Part shown: positions 43,211 to 53,298 of the stretch, one piece after another
Numbering within the stretch: position 1 is the stretch's first letter
Layout: each line of letters starts with the position of its first letter
From: Lactobacillus paragasseri
GTDB taxonomy: Bacteria; Bacillota; Bacilli; Lactobacillales; Lactobacillaceae
Assembly: GCF_003584685.1 (NCBI RefSeq)
Contig: NZ_AP018549.1
Span: 1,178,001 to 1,242,000 of the forward strand
Reading direction: 5' to 3'
Length of the DNA: 64,000 bases
Program-made: the position numbers and the translations under genes
The notes under the pieces: generated by a model
Databases searched by the model: none
What the model was told of the DNA's origin: nothing
What the model saw: only the letters and a program-made list of their open reading frames with translations

Positions 43211-44391
43211 AGTACACTCCTACTTTCTATCATTGTCTTCTTTTCAGCAGCTGAAATATTTAAGACTAATCCTAAAGCAGCAGTTAAGACAATCATTGAA
43301 GATCCACCATAAGAAATAAATGGCAAGGTTACCCCAGTGATCGGCAAAAGACCCAAAACTGCTCCTACATTAAAGAGCGTTTCGGTAAAAATCATAGTTA
43401 CCACACCAAAGCAAACCAAAGCATTGAACTGTGAATCAGCGTGAATTCCAACTTCCATAATGCGCCACATCAGGAAGAATAATAAGGAAATAATCACAAT
43501 CGCACCAATTACACCTAACTCTTCAGCAGTAATAGATAAAATAAAGTCGGTATATGGCTCTGGTAAATAACCTCTTTTTTGCATACTGTTACCTAAGCCA
43601 ACACCAAATAAACCGCCATTGTGAATTGCATAATAGGAATTAACTAACTGAGCACCACCAGTTTTTTCTAGTTTGAAGGGATGAACAAAGGCTAATAAGC
43701 GTTGGAACTGATAAGAATCCTTAATGAATCCTGGTGTCCAAACCAATAACACTAGCATCAGTAAGACAATCCCAACGAAAAGCCCGATAAGCCAATAAAC
43801 TGCTAACTTAGTTGGAATACCAGAAACACTGTACATCACAAACACAATCATAAACAGAATGGCTGAGCCACCAAAATCTGGTTCTAAAATAACCAGTCCA
43901 ATCATCATAAACGAAATAACTGTCGGTCCAAATAAATTATGCCAAATTTGACCTGGAACAAACTTTCCATCCCGTCTTGATAAAACAAAAGCTAAATATA
44001 GTACTAAAGACAACTTAGCTACTTCCACAGGTTGAATATTAATAAAACCTAAATTGATCCAGCCAACTGCACCATTAATAGCAGCTTTTCCATGACTAAT
44101 TACTTTCAAGACAATCAAAAAGAATAGCATAGAAAATGAAATACCTAAGTAAGACATAACAAATTTTCTATTTTTGAATATTTTTAATTTCAAAGCAAAA
44201 CATGGAATTCCAAAGAATAAAAATGCAGCAACAAAATATATAATTTGCCTTTTCATATATACACTAGGTGAAAAGCCATTTACTAACAAAATATCTGAAC
44301 TTGCTGAATAGACCATGATAACCCCAATGGTTGACAAAATCAGGTATGGGATCAAGATGCTATAGTCTAAGTATCTTAATTTTTGTCGCAC
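43207..44391 (-). CDS. ftsW: FtsW/RodA/SpoVE family peptidoglycan polymerase
   Basis: 394 aa; GTG start at 44391 with AAGGGG upstream. About ten membrane helices. FtsW-type motifs: IMVYSASSDI at the N-terminus, KLSLVLYLAFVLSRR, LEPDFGGSAILF (catalytic-type Asp region), GLLPITGVTLPFISYGGSS at the C-terminus. It polymerises lipid II at the septum with a partner PBP. It leads the operon to ylbG, rsmD, coaD. A TATAAT lies in the gap upstream. Assignment to FtsW rather than RodA follows from the ylbG neighbourhood. Confidence 0.93.
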   Translation of the reverse strand: MRQKLRYLDYSILIPYLILSTIGVIMVYSASSDILLVNGFSPSVYMKRQIIYFVAAFLFFGIPCFALKLKIFKNRKFVMSYLGISFSMLFFLIVLKVISHGKAAINGAVGWINLGFINIQPVEVAKLSLVLYLAFVLSRRDGKFVPGQIWHNLFGPTVISFMMIGLVILEPDFGGSAILFMIVFVMYSVSGIPTKLAVYWLIGLFVGIVLLMLVLLVWTPGFIKDSYQFQRLLAFVHPFKLEKTGGAQLVNSYYAIHNGGLFGVGLGNSMQKRGYLPEPYTDFILSITAEELGVIGAIVIISLLFFLMWRIMEVGIHADSQFNALVCFGVVTMIFTETLFNVGAVLGLLPITGVTLPFISYGGSSMIVLTAALGLVLNISAAEKKTMIESRSVL

Positions 44392-44450
44392 GATATACTT
44401 GCCCCTTTAGTTAAATAATCTTTCTCATTATATCACTACCTTTACGGATA

Positions 44451-44483
44451 AAAAAAAGTAGCTCCACAAAATGAGCTACTTTT
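44451..44483 (-). terminator. Terminator of typA
   Basis: AAAAGTAGCTC (44454-44464) / GAGCTACTTTT (44473-44483) with a T run on minus. Confidence 0.93.
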
Positions 44484-44504
44484 AAAAATCAAATAAGAAT
44501 TTAA

Positions 44505-46337
44505 CTACTTATTACGTCTCTTATCTGCCTTTTTTCTTTCGTTAGTGTTTAAGATCTTCTTACGTAAACGAATGCTTTCTGGAGTTACTTCACAGTATTC
44601 ATCATCATTCAAGAATTCAATAGCTTCTTCCAAAGTCATAGTCTTAGGAGTCTTAATTGAAGCTGAGTGGTCCTTACCTGCTGCACGGGTGTTAGTTAAG
44701 TTCTTACCCTTAGTTACGTTAACAGCAATATCGCGTTCACGTGATGATTGACCTACAATCATACCTTCGTAAACTTCAACACCAGCACCGATGAATAATT
44801 CACCACGTTGCTCAACTGATTGAAGTGAGTAAGTAGTTGATTGACCTTGGTTAATTGAAACCAAAGCACCATTACGACGACCTGGTTCCCAGTTCTTAAC
44901 TACTGGTTTATATGAATCAAAAGTATGGTTCATAATTCCGTAACCAGCAGTTTGAGACATGAATTCGTTGTTGTAACCAATCAAACCACGTGATGGTACT
45001 AAGAATTCAAGTCTAGTTTGACCATTACCAGTAGATTCCATATTCTTCATTTCACCTTTTCTTTGTGAAAGAGAATCAATAACTGAACCTACGTAAGCAT
45101 CTGGTGTATCAACTTGAACTGCTTCAAATGGTTCACACATTTGACCATCAATTTCACGGTAAATAACCTTAGGACGTGAAAGTTGTAATTCGAATCCTTC
45201 ACGACGAAGTTCTTCAACTAAAATTGACAAGTGTAATTCACCACGACCAGAAACAGTCCAGGCATTTAATTGATCAGTTGGTTCTACCTTCAAAGAAACG
45301 TCAGTACGAGTTTGACGAATCAAACGGTCTTCAAGTTTCTTAGGAGTAACTTGGTCACCTTCACGACCTGCAAATGGTGAATCGTTTGCAACAAAGTCCA
45401 TTTGAAGAGTTGGTGGATCAATCTTAAGAAGTGGCAATGCTTCAGGCTTATCTGCAGAAGCAATAGTTTCACCAACATAAATATCATTAATACCTGAAAT
45501 AGCAATAATGTCGCCGGCTTTTGCTTCTTGAATTTCGTTACGTTTCAAACCGAAGTAACCGAATAACTTAGTAACACGGAAGTTTTGCGTTGAACCATCA
45601 CGTTTCATAACAGTGATGTTGTCTCCAACCTTAACTTTTCCGCGGTAAATACGACCTACACCAATACGACCTACATAATCATCCCAATCAAGCATAGTGA
45701 TTTGGAATTGTAGAGGCTCATCAGAGTTATCAACTGGAGCAGGAATGTTCTTAACAATAGTATCAAAAATAGGATCCATTGTTTCTTCTTGCTTAGCTGG
45801 GTCTGAGTCATATGAAGAAGTACCATTTAAAGCAGATGCATAAACAACTGGGAAATCAAGTTGTTCATCACTAGCACCTAATTCAATGAATAATTCAAGA
45901 ACTTCATCTAGAACTTCCTTTGGACGAGCACCTGGACGATCAATCTTGTTAATAACTACGATTGGCTTAACACCAGCTTCTAAGGCCTTCTTAAGCACAA
46001 AACGAGTTTGTGGCATAGTACCTTCGTAGGCATCAACAAGTAATAAACATCCATCAACCATGTGCATGATACGTTCTACTTCACCACCAAAGTCAGCGTG
46101 TCCTGGTGTATCCAAGATGTTAATTGTAGTGTCACCATACTTAACAGCAGTGTTCTTAGATAAGATTGTAATACCACGTTCACGTTCAATAGCATTGGAG
46201 TCCATAGCACGGTCTTCTAGGTTCATGTGCTCTGGCAATGTATCTGATTGTTTTAATAATTGGTTAACCAAAGTAGTCTTACCGTGGTCAACGTGTGCGA
46301 TAATGGCAATATTTCTAATATCGTCTCTTCTTTGCAA
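44505..46337 (-). CDS. typA: Translational GTPase TypA/BipA
   Basis: 610 aa from a TTG start at 46337, which has GGGGAGG about 8 nt upstream; the longer ATG frame (46361) would place the ribosome site inside the gene and start right after a terminator-like T run. The protein then starts [23 protein letters not shown] (G1), as in Bacillus Bip[12 protein letters not shown] (G3), [10 protein letters not shown] (G4) and the C-terminal BipA ending ([35 protein letters not shown]) are present. It acts in 50S assembly and stress or low-temperature translation. A terminator-like hairpin lies in its leader. Confidence 0.96.
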   Translation of the reverse strand: MQRRDDIRNIAIIAHVDHGKTTLVNQLLKQSDTLPEHMNLEDRAMDSNAIERERGITILSKNTAVKYGDTTINILDTPGHADFGGEVERIMHMVDGCLLLVDAYEGTMPQTRFVLKKALEAGVKPIVVINKIDRPGARPKEVLDEVLELFIELGASDEQLDFPVVYASALNGTSSYDSDPAKQEETMDPIFDTIVKNIPAPVDNSDEPLQFQITMLDWDDYVGRIGVGRIYRGKVKVGDNITVMKRDGSTQNFRVTKLFGYFGLKRNEIQEAKAGDIIAISGINDIYVGETIASADKPEALPLLKIDPPTLQMDFVANDSPFAGREGDQVTPKKLEDRLIRQTRTDVSLKVEPTDQLNAWTVSGRGELHLSILVEELRREGFELQLSRPKVIYREIDGQMCEPFEAVQVDTPDAYVGSVIDSLSQRKGEMKNMESTGNGQTRLEFLVPSRGLIGYNNEFMSQTAGYGIMNHTFDSYKPVVKNWEPGRRNGALVSINQGQSTTYSLQSVEQRGELFIGAGVEVYEGMIVGQSSRERDIAVNVTKGKNLTNTRAAGKDHSASIKTPKTMTLEEAIEFLNDDEYCEVTPESIRLRKKILNTNERKKADKRRNK

Positions 46338-46361
46338 AAGAAATTCCTCCCCGAACTTCAT

Positions 46362-46386
46362 AAAAAAACTGTGACTCCAGTCACAG
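46362..46386 (-). promoter_or_regulatory. Terminator-like hairpin in the typA leader
   Basis: On minus CTGTGAC (46380-46386)-TGGA-GTCACAG (46369-46375), perfect 7-bp stem, is followed by seven T (46362-46368) and, about 12 bp later, the GGGGAGG of typA. The layout fits a transcription attenuator that must be read through for typA expression. Confidence 0.7.
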
Positions 46387-46605
46387 CTATCTTATGCAAA
46401 ATAATAATGCAGTTATTGAAGCTTTATATCTCTATAGTTTCGTTTTACAATTCTACTCTAAAAATATCATGCCGTCAACGAAAGTACAAGCTGTGAACTG
46501 TTTATTTTTAACAAAAATATTATACCAAAAACTTCGATTATTGCCGTCTTTTCTTTCAATTGTTATCATATTCATAGCAAATTTAAAATTAAGGAGATAT
46601 TTATT

Positions 46606-47160
46606 TTGATTTTAATGCATGATATTACGCGCGATGGCAACCCTGTCTTAAGACAAGTTGCTAAGCCTTTAACCTTCCCATTAGCTGATGAATATAAAGA
46701 ATTAGCTGACGAAATGATGCAATATTTAATTAACTCGCAAGATCCTAAAATTGCTGAAAAGCACCAATTAAGAGCTGGCGTTGGCCTAGCTGCTCCTCAA
46801 GTCGGCAAGAGCATTCAGATGGCTGCCCTTTTAGTTCCAAATGATAAAGGTGAGATTATTTTCAAAGAAGTTTTTGTCAATCCAAAAATTCTTTCTGAAT
46901 CAGTTAGAAAAGCTTGTCTTGCTGAAGGCGAAGGCTGCCTAAGTGTTGACAAAGATATTGAAGGCTATGTTCCTCGTCCTGATAAGTTAAAGATTCATTA
47001 TTATACAGTTGATGGCGAAGAAAAGACAATTCGCTTAAAGGATTATCCAGCAATTGTTGCTTCTCACGAAATTGACCACTTAAATGGTCACTTATTCTAT
47101 GACCGTATCAATAAGCGAAATCCTTTTGATTTAGCAGAAGATACCATTGTTATTTCTTAA
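46606..47160 (+). CDS. def: Peptide deformylase
   Basis: 184 aa from a TTG start at 46606 with AAGGAG (46591-46596) 9 nt upstream; the ATG three codons on is too far from the ribosome site. [16 protein letters not shown] and [15 protein letters not shown] are the three metal-binding motifs. It removes formyl from nascent N-termini. It is a single gene with a terminator downstream. It diverges from typA. Confidence 0.97.
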   Translation: MILMHDITRDGNPVLRQVAKPLTFPLADEYKELADEMMQYLINSQDPKIAEKHQLRAGVGLAAPQVGKSIQMAALLVPNDKGEIIFKEVFVNPKILSESVRKACLAEGEGCLSVDKDIEGYVPRPDKLKIHYYTVDGEEKTIRLKDYPAIVASHEIDHLNGHLFYDRINKRNPFDLAEDTIVIS

Positions 47161-47186
47161 AAATTAGTTCTTAATTTTTAAGAAAT

Positions 47187-47220
47187 TAGGCGTTAGGACA
47201 AAATGTTCTATCGCCTTTTT
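47187..47220 (+). terminator. Terminator of def
   Basis: GGCG-TTAG-GACA / TGTT-CTAT-CGCC stem (47189-47215) then a T run (47216-47220). Confidence 0.8.
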
Positions 47221-47290
47221 ACGTACTATATATAATGTAAATTGGTATACTTAAAAGTAAGTTTATGATAAAATTTTAATAGCTATGAAT

Positions 47291-47319
47291 TTCTGCGACT
47301 TTTTCGCAGAAGTTTTTTT
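47291..47319 (+). promoter_or_regulatory. Terminator-like hairpin in the rpoY-rnjA leader
   Basis: TTCTGCGA (47291-47298) / TCGCAGAA (47304-47311), loop CTTTT, followed by GTTTTTTT. It lies 16 bp before the rpoY ribosome site, after possible -10 sequences at about 47230-47275. It could act as an attenuator or a 5' stabilising stem for the RNase J operon. Confidence 0.7.
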
Positions 47320-47349
47320 GAACGTTTTAATATAAGGAGATTATAAGAA

Positions 47350-47577
47350 ATGATCTACAAAGTTTTATACCAAAAAGACCAGATCGTTAATCCAAGAAGA
47401 GAAACTACTAAAACTCTTTTTTTAGAAGCAGATAATGTAGTTGCAGCAAGAACTATGGTTGAGGATAATACCCCCTACAATATTGAACTCATCCAAGAAT
47501 TAACTGGAAACTCACTTGCTTATGAAAAGCAAAGTCCAGATTTTAAGCTGACAACTTTCAAATCTGAAGATAAATAA
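47350..47577 (+). CDS. rpoY: RNA polymerase epsilon subunit RpoY (YkzG, DUF1447)
   Basis: 75 aa. [29 protein letters not shown] and [13 protein letters not shown] are typical of the family. It binds RNA polymerase in Firmicutes. AAGGAGA lies 9 nt upstream of the ATG. It is followed after 5 bp by rnjA, the invariable Firmicute arrangement. A terminator-like hairpin lies in the leader. Confidence 0.95.
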   Translation: MIYKVLYQKDQIVNPRRETTKTLFLEADNVVAARTMVEDNTPYNIELIQELTGNSLAYEKQSPDFKLTTFKSEDK

Positions 47578-47582
47578 CGACC

Positions 47583-49262
47583 TTGAAATTAAAGAATAAT
47601 GAAGTCGGCGTTTTCGCTATAGGGGGTCTAGGCGAAATCGGCCGTAATATGTACTGCGTTGAATACCAAGATGAGATTATCATCATGGACTGCGGTATCA
47701 AATTCCCAGAAGATGACATGATGGGAATTAATTATGTTATCTCAGACTATTCTTACCTTATTAAGAATAGGAAAAAAATCAAAGCATTAGTTGTAACTCA
47801 CGGACATGAAGACCACATTGGCGGAATCCCTTACCTTTTAAAGAAGATTCCTGAAATTCCAGTTTATGCAACACCATTTGCCCTCGCTTTAATTCGCGGG
47901 AAACTTGATGAACATGGAATTTTAAATTCTAGTGAACTTCACGAAGAGCATGAAGATACGGTTTTGAAATTTGATAAGCTTTCAGTCAGTTTCTTCAGAA
48001 CAACTCACTCAATTCCTGATACTTTGGGAATTGCAGTTCATACTCCAGAAGGTGCAGTAGTCTTTACGGGAGATTTTAAGTTTGACTTAACCCCTGTAAT
48101 GAATCAACCTGCCCCTGACTTTCAGAAGATGGCTAAGTTAGGTCAAGAAGGCGTACTTGCCCTCCTATCTGACTCAACTAATGCAGAAGTTCCAACCTTT
48201 ACAAAATCAGAAAGATTTGTTGCTCACTCCCTACACGATATCATCACTGGAATTAAAGGTAGAATTATTTTTGCTACTTTTGCTTCTAACCTTTATCGTG
48301 TATCAACTGCTATTAAGGCAGCTGTTGACACTGGAAGAAAAGTCGCAATCTTTGGTCGCTCAATGGAAAATGGTGTTCAAAACGGTATTGATCTGGGCTA
48401 TTTAAATATTCCCGAAGGAACTTTAGTTGATGCCAATGAAATCAACCATACTCCACCTGAAAAAGCGATGATTTTATGTACTGGTTCTCAAGGAGAACCA
48501 CTTGCAGCTCTTTCAAGAATTGCAGATGGAACTCACCGTCAAATTTCATTACAACCAGGCGATACAGTAATCTTCTCATCTAACCCTATTCCGGGCAATA
48601 CAACTAGCGTAAACCACTTAATTAATAAGTTAACTGAAGCGGGCGCTAATGTTGTTCATGGTAAGATTCATAATGTCCACACTTCTGGACACGCTGGTCA
48701 AGAAGAACAAAAGATGATGATCGAGTTAACCAAGCCTGAATACTTTATTCCTGTCCACGGTGAATACAGAATGCAAGTTGTTCATACTGAAACTGCTCAG
48801 TCTACTGGAATGGCTAAAGATCACACCTTCGTTCTAAAAAATGGTGATGTACTTGCTTTAACCAAAGATTCATCAAGAATTGCTGGTCACATCAATATCT
48901 CGGATGTCTTTGTTGACACTTCTGGTAGTGACGATGTTGGTAATATCGTCGTTCGTGATCGTCAAATTTTAGCTGAAGAAGGTCTTGTGGTAGTGGTAGC
49001 AACTGTTGACTACAAACATCAACGTGTTTTAGCAGGGCCAGATATTTTAAGTCGTGGTTTCGTTTATATGCGTGAATCAACTGAATTGATTAGTCAAGCA
49101 CAGAAGCATGTCTACCATATTCTTAAGACTGAAATGGCTAAAGATCCGCAACCAAAAGAAAATGAAATTAGAAAGGCAATTATTGAGAATCTTCAAGATT
49201 TCTTATATTCTAAGACTGAAAGAAGACCGATGATTTTGCCAATGCTAATTGAAAAGAAATAA
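47583..49262 (+). CDS. rnjA: Ribonuclease J1
   Basis: 559 aa; TTG start at 47583, 5 bp after rpoY, with no strong ribosome site, so translation is probably coupled. MBL domain with H73-x-H75-x-D77-H78 in VTHGHEDHIGG, FKFDLTP, LLSDSTNAE, then beta-CASP and the C-terminal RRPMILPMLIEKK. It is the catalytic 5' exonuclease/endonuclease of mRNA decay and rRNA maturation. The J2-like paralogue is at 34135-35910. Confidence 0.96.
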   Translation: MKLKNNEVGVFAIGGLGEIGRNMYCVEYQDEIIIMDCGIKFPEDDMMGINYVISDYSYLIKNRKKIKALVVTHGHEDHIGGIPYLLKKIPEIPVYATPFALALIRGKLDEHGILNSSELHEEHEDTVLKFDKLSVSFFRTTHSIPDTLGIAVHTPEGAVVFTGDFKFDLTPVMNQPAPDFQKMAKLGQEGVLALLSDSTNAEVPTFTKSERFVAHSLHDIITGIKGRIIFATFASNLYRVSTAIKAAVDTGRKVAIFGRSMENGVQNGIDLGYLNIPEGTLVDANEINHTPPEKAMILCTGSQGEPLAALSRIADGTHRQISLQPGDTVIFSSNPIPGNTTSVNHLINKLTEAGANVVHGKIHNVHTSGHAGQEEQKMMIELTKPEYFIPVHGEYRMQVVHTETAQSTGMAKDHTFVLKNGDVLALTKDSSRIAGHINISDVFVDTSGSDDVGNIVVRDRQILAEEGLVVVVATVDYKHQRVLAGPDILSRGFVYMRESTELISQAQKHVYHILKTEMAKDPQPKENEIRKAIIENLQDFLYSKTERRPMILPMLIEKK

Positions 49263-49292
49263 AATAAGCCCCAAATGGGGCTTATTTTTATA
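49262..49292 (+). terminator. Terminator of rnjA
   Basis: AAATAAGCCCC (49262-49272) / GGGGCTTATTT (49277-49287), then T run; overlaps the stop codon. Confidence 0.93.
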
Positions 49293-49310
49293 TGAATTAG
49301 GCAATTAACA

Positions 49311-50246
49311 ATGAAAAAGGTTCATTTACTTGTAAATTTAAAATCTGGTAGCGATAAAGGCGCAAAAGCCCTCAAAGAAATTGAAGCTGCTCTGAAAAAA
49401 GAAAAATTGGCATATAATATACAAATTTCTACTTATCCTGGACAACTCGTCCCGATTGCAACTAAGACAGCTAATGAAATTAACAATAATCATGAATGTA
49501 TTGTTGTAGTTGGCGGTGATGGATCTTTGAATCAGGCTTTAAATGGGGTAAAAAATTCACTTCATCCTGACACTCCCCTTGCCTATTTTCCAGCTGGTAC
49601 CGGAAATGATTTTGCTCGAGCAGCCAAACTTCAAAATAACCCCTTGAAATTTATCAAAAAAATCAAAAATCATCCAACAGTAACAAATGTCGACTGTGGC
49701 AGATATCAAGATTTGCTTACAGGTGAAGAAAAATACTTTGTCAATAATTTAGGAATTGGCTTTGATGCGTTTGTGGTCAATAAAACCAATCATTCAAAGC
49801 TCAAAACTAAGTTTAACAAAATCAATATAGGAAATTTAACTTATGGAATAAATATTGCTCAAGCTCTCAAGGGACAAGATAATTTCAAAGTTAAGATTTT
49901 AACTAATGAACATACTTATTCTTACGATCACGCATATTTAGTTACGACAACTAATCATCCCTACTTTGGCGGTGGTGTTCCAATTTTGCCAATTGCTAAT
50001 ATTTATAATCATAAATTAGATATTGCGATTGTAGAAAAGCCTAACTTGGCCAAATTCTTGTATCTCTTTTCTAAGCTTCTCCTCAATGGATCACATATGC
50101 AAAGCAAGCAATTTCATTATTTTGAAGCTAATAAAATTGAAGTAGAAACCTATCAAGCAGAATACGGTCAACTTGATGGAGAAGAATTGAATAGAAGAAA
50201 ATTCCACTTAAAATTTGAAGTTGATCATTTTAAACTTTTGAAATAA
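49311..50246 (+). CDS. Diacylglycerol kinase family lipid kinase
   Basis: 311 aa of the DagK/YegS/BmrU fold: VNLKSGSDKG at the N-terminus, VVVGGDGSLNQALNG (about 61-75, nucleotide binding), FPAGTGNDFARAAK and the C-terminal DGEELNRRKFHLKF. It probably phosphorylates diacylglycerol in the membrane lipid recycling of teichoic acid synthesis, or a related lipid. It stands alone, start 49311 after a weak ribosome site, with a shared terminator downstream. Confidence 0.9.
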   Translation: MKKVHLLVNLKSGSDKGAKALKEIEAALKKEKLAYNIQISTYPGQLVPIATKTANEINNNHECIVVVGGDGSLNQALNGVKNSLHPDTPLAYFPAGTGNDFARAAKLQNNPLKFIKKIKNHPTVTNVDCGRYQDLLTGEEKYFVNNLGIGFDAFVVNKTNHSKLKTKFNKINIGNLTYGINIAQALKGQDNFKVKILTNEHTYSYDHAYLVTTTNHPYFGGGVPILPIANIYNHKLDIAIVEKPNLAKFLYLFSKLLLNGSHMQSKQFHYFEANKIEVETYQAEYGQLDGEELNRRKFHLKFEVDHFKLLK

Positions 50247-50250
50247 ATGC

Positions 50251-50285
50251 AAAACAAGCCATCTCATAACGAGGTGGCTTGTTTT
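50251..50285. terminator. Bidirectional terminator between the lipid kinase and recD2
   Basis: AAAACAAGCCA (50251-50261) / TGGCTTGTTTT (50275-50285), serves both convergent genes. Confidence 0.9.
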
Positions 50286-50286
50286 A

Positions 50287-52665
50287 CTAATCTCTTGTTT
50301 TTAATTTTATATCTTCCATCCCAATCATTGGGTCAATTTTACCAGAATAAATTAAATCAGGAGTTAAGATATAGTCTTTGGGTTCATTTATTTCTTCCTT
50401 AATTTCAGTTTGAACCTGCTCTTGTTTAGTATTTGCGTTAGAATTATGCTCAACTACTTCTTTCAGTCCTAGCTCATGCCTGATCTTAGAAGCTAAATCC
50501 GTCTTACGGTCATTTCCTGGCGTACGTAAGGCCATAAGGTAAGCCTTTTTTTCTCCTACCATGACAAGATTTTTCTCAGCACGGGTAATTGCCGTATAAA
50601 GCAAGTTACGTCTCAACATCATATAATTCTGCATAGTAAGATTCAAAATAACTAAAGGAAATTCAGATCCCTGCGACTTGTGAATTGTAATTGCATAAGC
50701 ACGAGTAATATCATTTAAATCTTTAACGTTAAATTCTATTTCTCGACCATCAAAATCAGCAATTAAGATCTTCGCCTTATCATCTGGATTAAGTCCAATA
50801 ATTTTGCCAATTTGACCATTATAAATATCCTTTTCGGGATTATTTTGTAATTGAAGAATACGATCGCCAATTCTAAAGCTTTCATTATGCGCTTCAATTA
50901 CTTTAGTTTTTGAAGACATTGGATTCATTACATCTTGCAAGATATCGTTCAAGTGAGTGATTCCGCCCTGACCATTATACATAGCTCCAAGGACCTGAAC
51001 ATCATCCTTTTTAAAACCACGCTTAATAGCTAAGTTAACAATCTGATCAATTGCATCTCCAACTAAACTAGGTTGACAAGGGATAAAGGAATAATTCTTA
51101 GTTTTATTAAAAATTATCTGTTCAGCATCTTCTTCGTTAATTGCGTGAGCTAGCTTGATAATTGATGAATCTTCTCCTTGCCGATGGATTACCTGGAGTC
51201 TAGTTGTTGGGAATGCTTCTGACTTAATTAAGTCACTAAAAATATTTCCCGCTCCAACCGAGGGCAGCTGATCTTGATCCCCAACAAAAACAATTCTTTT
51301 CGTCGAATTAATACCTGATAACAACTGCTTAAATAGAAACATATCAACCATTGACATTTCGTCAATGATTAGAATCTCGCCATTTAATTCATTAACATCA
51401 GTTGCATCATTTTCGCCAATACCTAGTCCTAACAAGCGATGAATAGTTTTAGCAGAAATATCAGTAATTTCGCTCATTCTCTTAGCTGCTCGACCAGTTG
51501 GTGCAGCTAATAAAAATGGTGGATCCTCACTATATAACGCCCCGCTCGGGATGTCAGCAAGTTCCTTTAAGCACATTAAAATTCCATTGATAATTGTTGT
51601 CTTACCAGTACCTGGTCCACCAGTAAGGATAGAAATTGGATTATTTAAAGCATTTTTAATCGCATTCTTTTGCGTTTCGTCATACTTAATCTCAAGTTCT
51701 TCTTCAGCATGATTAATTGCCTGCTCAATGTTTTCATCACTGAAGTCTTCTTTTTTTACCCGATTTTTGACTAGACGTTTTAATTCATTTGAAATATCAA
51801 GCTCCGTTTGAAAAATTTCTTGCAAGGCTGCTTTATCACCTGAAACAACTACCTTACCTTGTCGCTGAAGCTCATTCACGCTATTTGCTAAGTCATCATA
51901 AGAACTAGCCTGAACCAATTCATACGCTTGCGTTAATAAATCATCTAGTGCCACATAAGTGTCTCCCAGCGTACTTAGAGCATTCTGCAAAATACTTAAA
52001 ATTGCACCTCTAACCCTTCTTGGATCATTTAATTCAATTCCAAGTGCTTGGCCAATATTATCAGCTGTTTTAAAACCAAAACCTCTAATTTCACCAACGG
52101 CTTGATAAGGATCTTCTTCAAGTTTTTTAAGAGAATCTCCATGATAGGCTTTATAAATATTTCCAGCAGTTTTTTTATTAATTCCATACTTAGCTAGTTT
52201 AATAACAATTTCTGAAAAAGAATCCATCTGATTAATTCCAGATAGTAAACTATCTTTCTGCTTTTGTGTTAAATCAAGGTCATCAATTTCAGTTGGATTG
52301 GCCTTAATCAGGTCTAAAGCATTCGTTCCTAGACTATCAATAATTCTTTCAGCAGCTTTTTTACCAATACCAGGGAATTTATCAGAACTTAGATATTTAG
52401 CTAGACTTCCCTCTTCATGTGGTAAAACAGGTTCATATGAACTAACACGAAATTGTTTACCGAATTTTTCATGTACAACAATTTGACCGACAAATTTATA
52501 AGTCGATCCAATCTGAATATCACCAAAATTACCAGTTACCCGGATATTATCACGATCATAATCTGCTAATTTGCTAATTAAATCTACATCAATAATTTTG
52601 AAAAGATCCTGATTATTTTCAAAAACAATCCCATTAATTCGTCCAGTAAAACCAGTTTCTGCCAT
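50287..52665 (-). CDS. recD2: RecD2 ATP-dependent DNA helicase
   Basis: 792 aa. An N-terminal OB-like region (GFTGRINGIVFENNQDLFKI), helix-hairpin-helix pairs (KFPGIGKKAAERIIDSLG, EIRGFGFKTADNIGQALG), then the SF1B core: LTGGPGTGKTTI (Walker A), LIIDEMSMVDMF (Walker B), FVGDQDQLPSVGAGN, ITIHKSQGSEFPLV and LLYTAITRAEKNL. It acts in DNA repair. The C-terminal 60 residues are an acidic tail. It overlaps the upstream TPR gene by 32 bp; same order as yrrB-yrrC in Bacillus. Confidence 0.95.
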   Translation of the reverse strand: MAETGFTGRINGIVFENNQDLFKIIDVDLISKLADYDRDNIRVTGNFGDIQIGSTYKFVGQIVVHEKFGKQFRVSSYEPVLPHEEGSLAKYLSSDKFPGIGKKAAERIIDSLGTNALDLIKANPTEIDDLDLTQKQKDSLLSGINQMDSFSEIVIKLAKYGINKKTAGNIYKAYHGDSLKKLEEDPYQAVGEIRGFGFKTADNIGQALGIELNDPRRVRGAILSILQNALSTLGDTYVALDDLLTQAYELVQASSYDDLANSVNELQRQGKVVVSGDKAALQEIFQTELDISNELKRLVKNRVKKEDFSDENIEQAINHAEEELEIKYDETQKNAIKNALNNPISILTGGPGTGKTTIINGILMCLKELADIPSGALYSEDPPFLLAAPTGRAAKRMSEITDISAKTIHRLLGLGIGENDATDVNELNGEILIIDEMSMVDMFLFKQLLSGINSTKRIVFVGDQDQLPSVGAGNIFSDLIKSEAFPTTRLQVIHRQGEDSSIIKLAHAINEEDAEQIIFNKTKNYSFIPCQPSLVGDAIDQIVNLAIKRGFKKDDVQVLGAMYNGQGGITHLNDILQDVMNPMSSKTKVIEAHNESFRIGDRILQLQNNPEKDIYNGQIGKIIGLNPDDKAKILIADFDGREIEFNVKDLNDITRAYAITIHKSQGSEFPLVILNLTMQNYMMLRRNLLYTAITRAEKNLVMVGEKKAYLMALRTPGNDRKTDLASKIRHELGLKEVVEHNSNANTKQEQVQTEIKEEINEPKDYILTPDLIYSGKIDPMIGMEDIKLKTRD

Positions 52666-53296
52666 TTTTACCTCTAATCAATTTTGCTACAGCATTGTAT
52701 TGTTTTTGCGCTTGGGCAAAATATTTTGGATTCTGTTTTTTCGAAACTTTAAAATATTTTTCTGCCTTATCAGGGTTAGTATCAAATAAAGTTAAACCTA
52801 GCAAGAAGTTAACTTTTGCATTTCTTTGATCTTTTAGAATCTTACTATAAGTTTGATTTGCTGATTTTAAATCTCCCAGACTAAGCCAAATATCACCTAT
52901 TAATTCTAAAGTCCTCTCATCCTGATTTTTCAAAGTTAAAGCATAAGCTAGTGCCTTTTGATATTGGCCTAACTTCATAAAAATCAAGGACTTTTGATAC
53001 ATCGTTTCTTCATCATCTGGAATCGAATTAAGTAAAGCTAACGATTTAGCAAAATCTCCCTGCATGTAGTAACAAACAGCAATGTTATAAGTTAAAGCCT
53101 CTGGTTGATCAACAAGTCCTCGAGCTTTTTCTAATAATTCTAAAGCTTGATCAGCCGAATTTTGTTCAATCAAATAAGTTGAAAGCTGTAAATAATTTTC
53201 AATATTTTTAGGATGATTATTTATTTTTTTAATCAATAAATGTATAGCATCATCAACTTTGCCAGCATCATATAAGTTGGCTATTTTTTTATCCAT
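52634..53296 (-). CDS. TPR repeat protein (YrrB-like)
   Basis: 220 aa made of about five TPR units (IENYLQLSTYLIEQNSADQA, LTYNIAVCYYMQGDFAKSLA, TMYQKSLIFMKLGQYQKALA, TLELIGDIWLSLGDLKSANQ). No signal peptide; it is a cytoplasmic scaffold. It lies between the phosphatase and recD2 genes and corresponds to yrrB in the Bacillus yrvO-mnmA-yrrB-yrrC order. Its partner is unknown. Confidence 0.88.
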   Translation of the reverse strand: MDKKIANLYDAGKVDDAIHLLIKKINNHPKNIENYLQLSTYLIEQNSADQALELLEKARGLVDQPEALTYNIAVCYYMQGDFAKSLALLNSIPDDEETMYQKSLIFMKLGQYQKALAYALTLKNQDERTLELIGDIWLSLGDLKSANQTYSKILKDQRNAKVNFLLGLTLFDTNPDKAEKYFKVSKKQNPKYFAQAQKQYNAVAKLIRGKNGRNWFYWTN

Positions 53297-53298
53297 TT

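Noticed and set aside
46060..46374. 104-codon plus-strand frame opposite typA
   Set aside because: Antisense shadow of a highly biased gene; no ribosome site or family.
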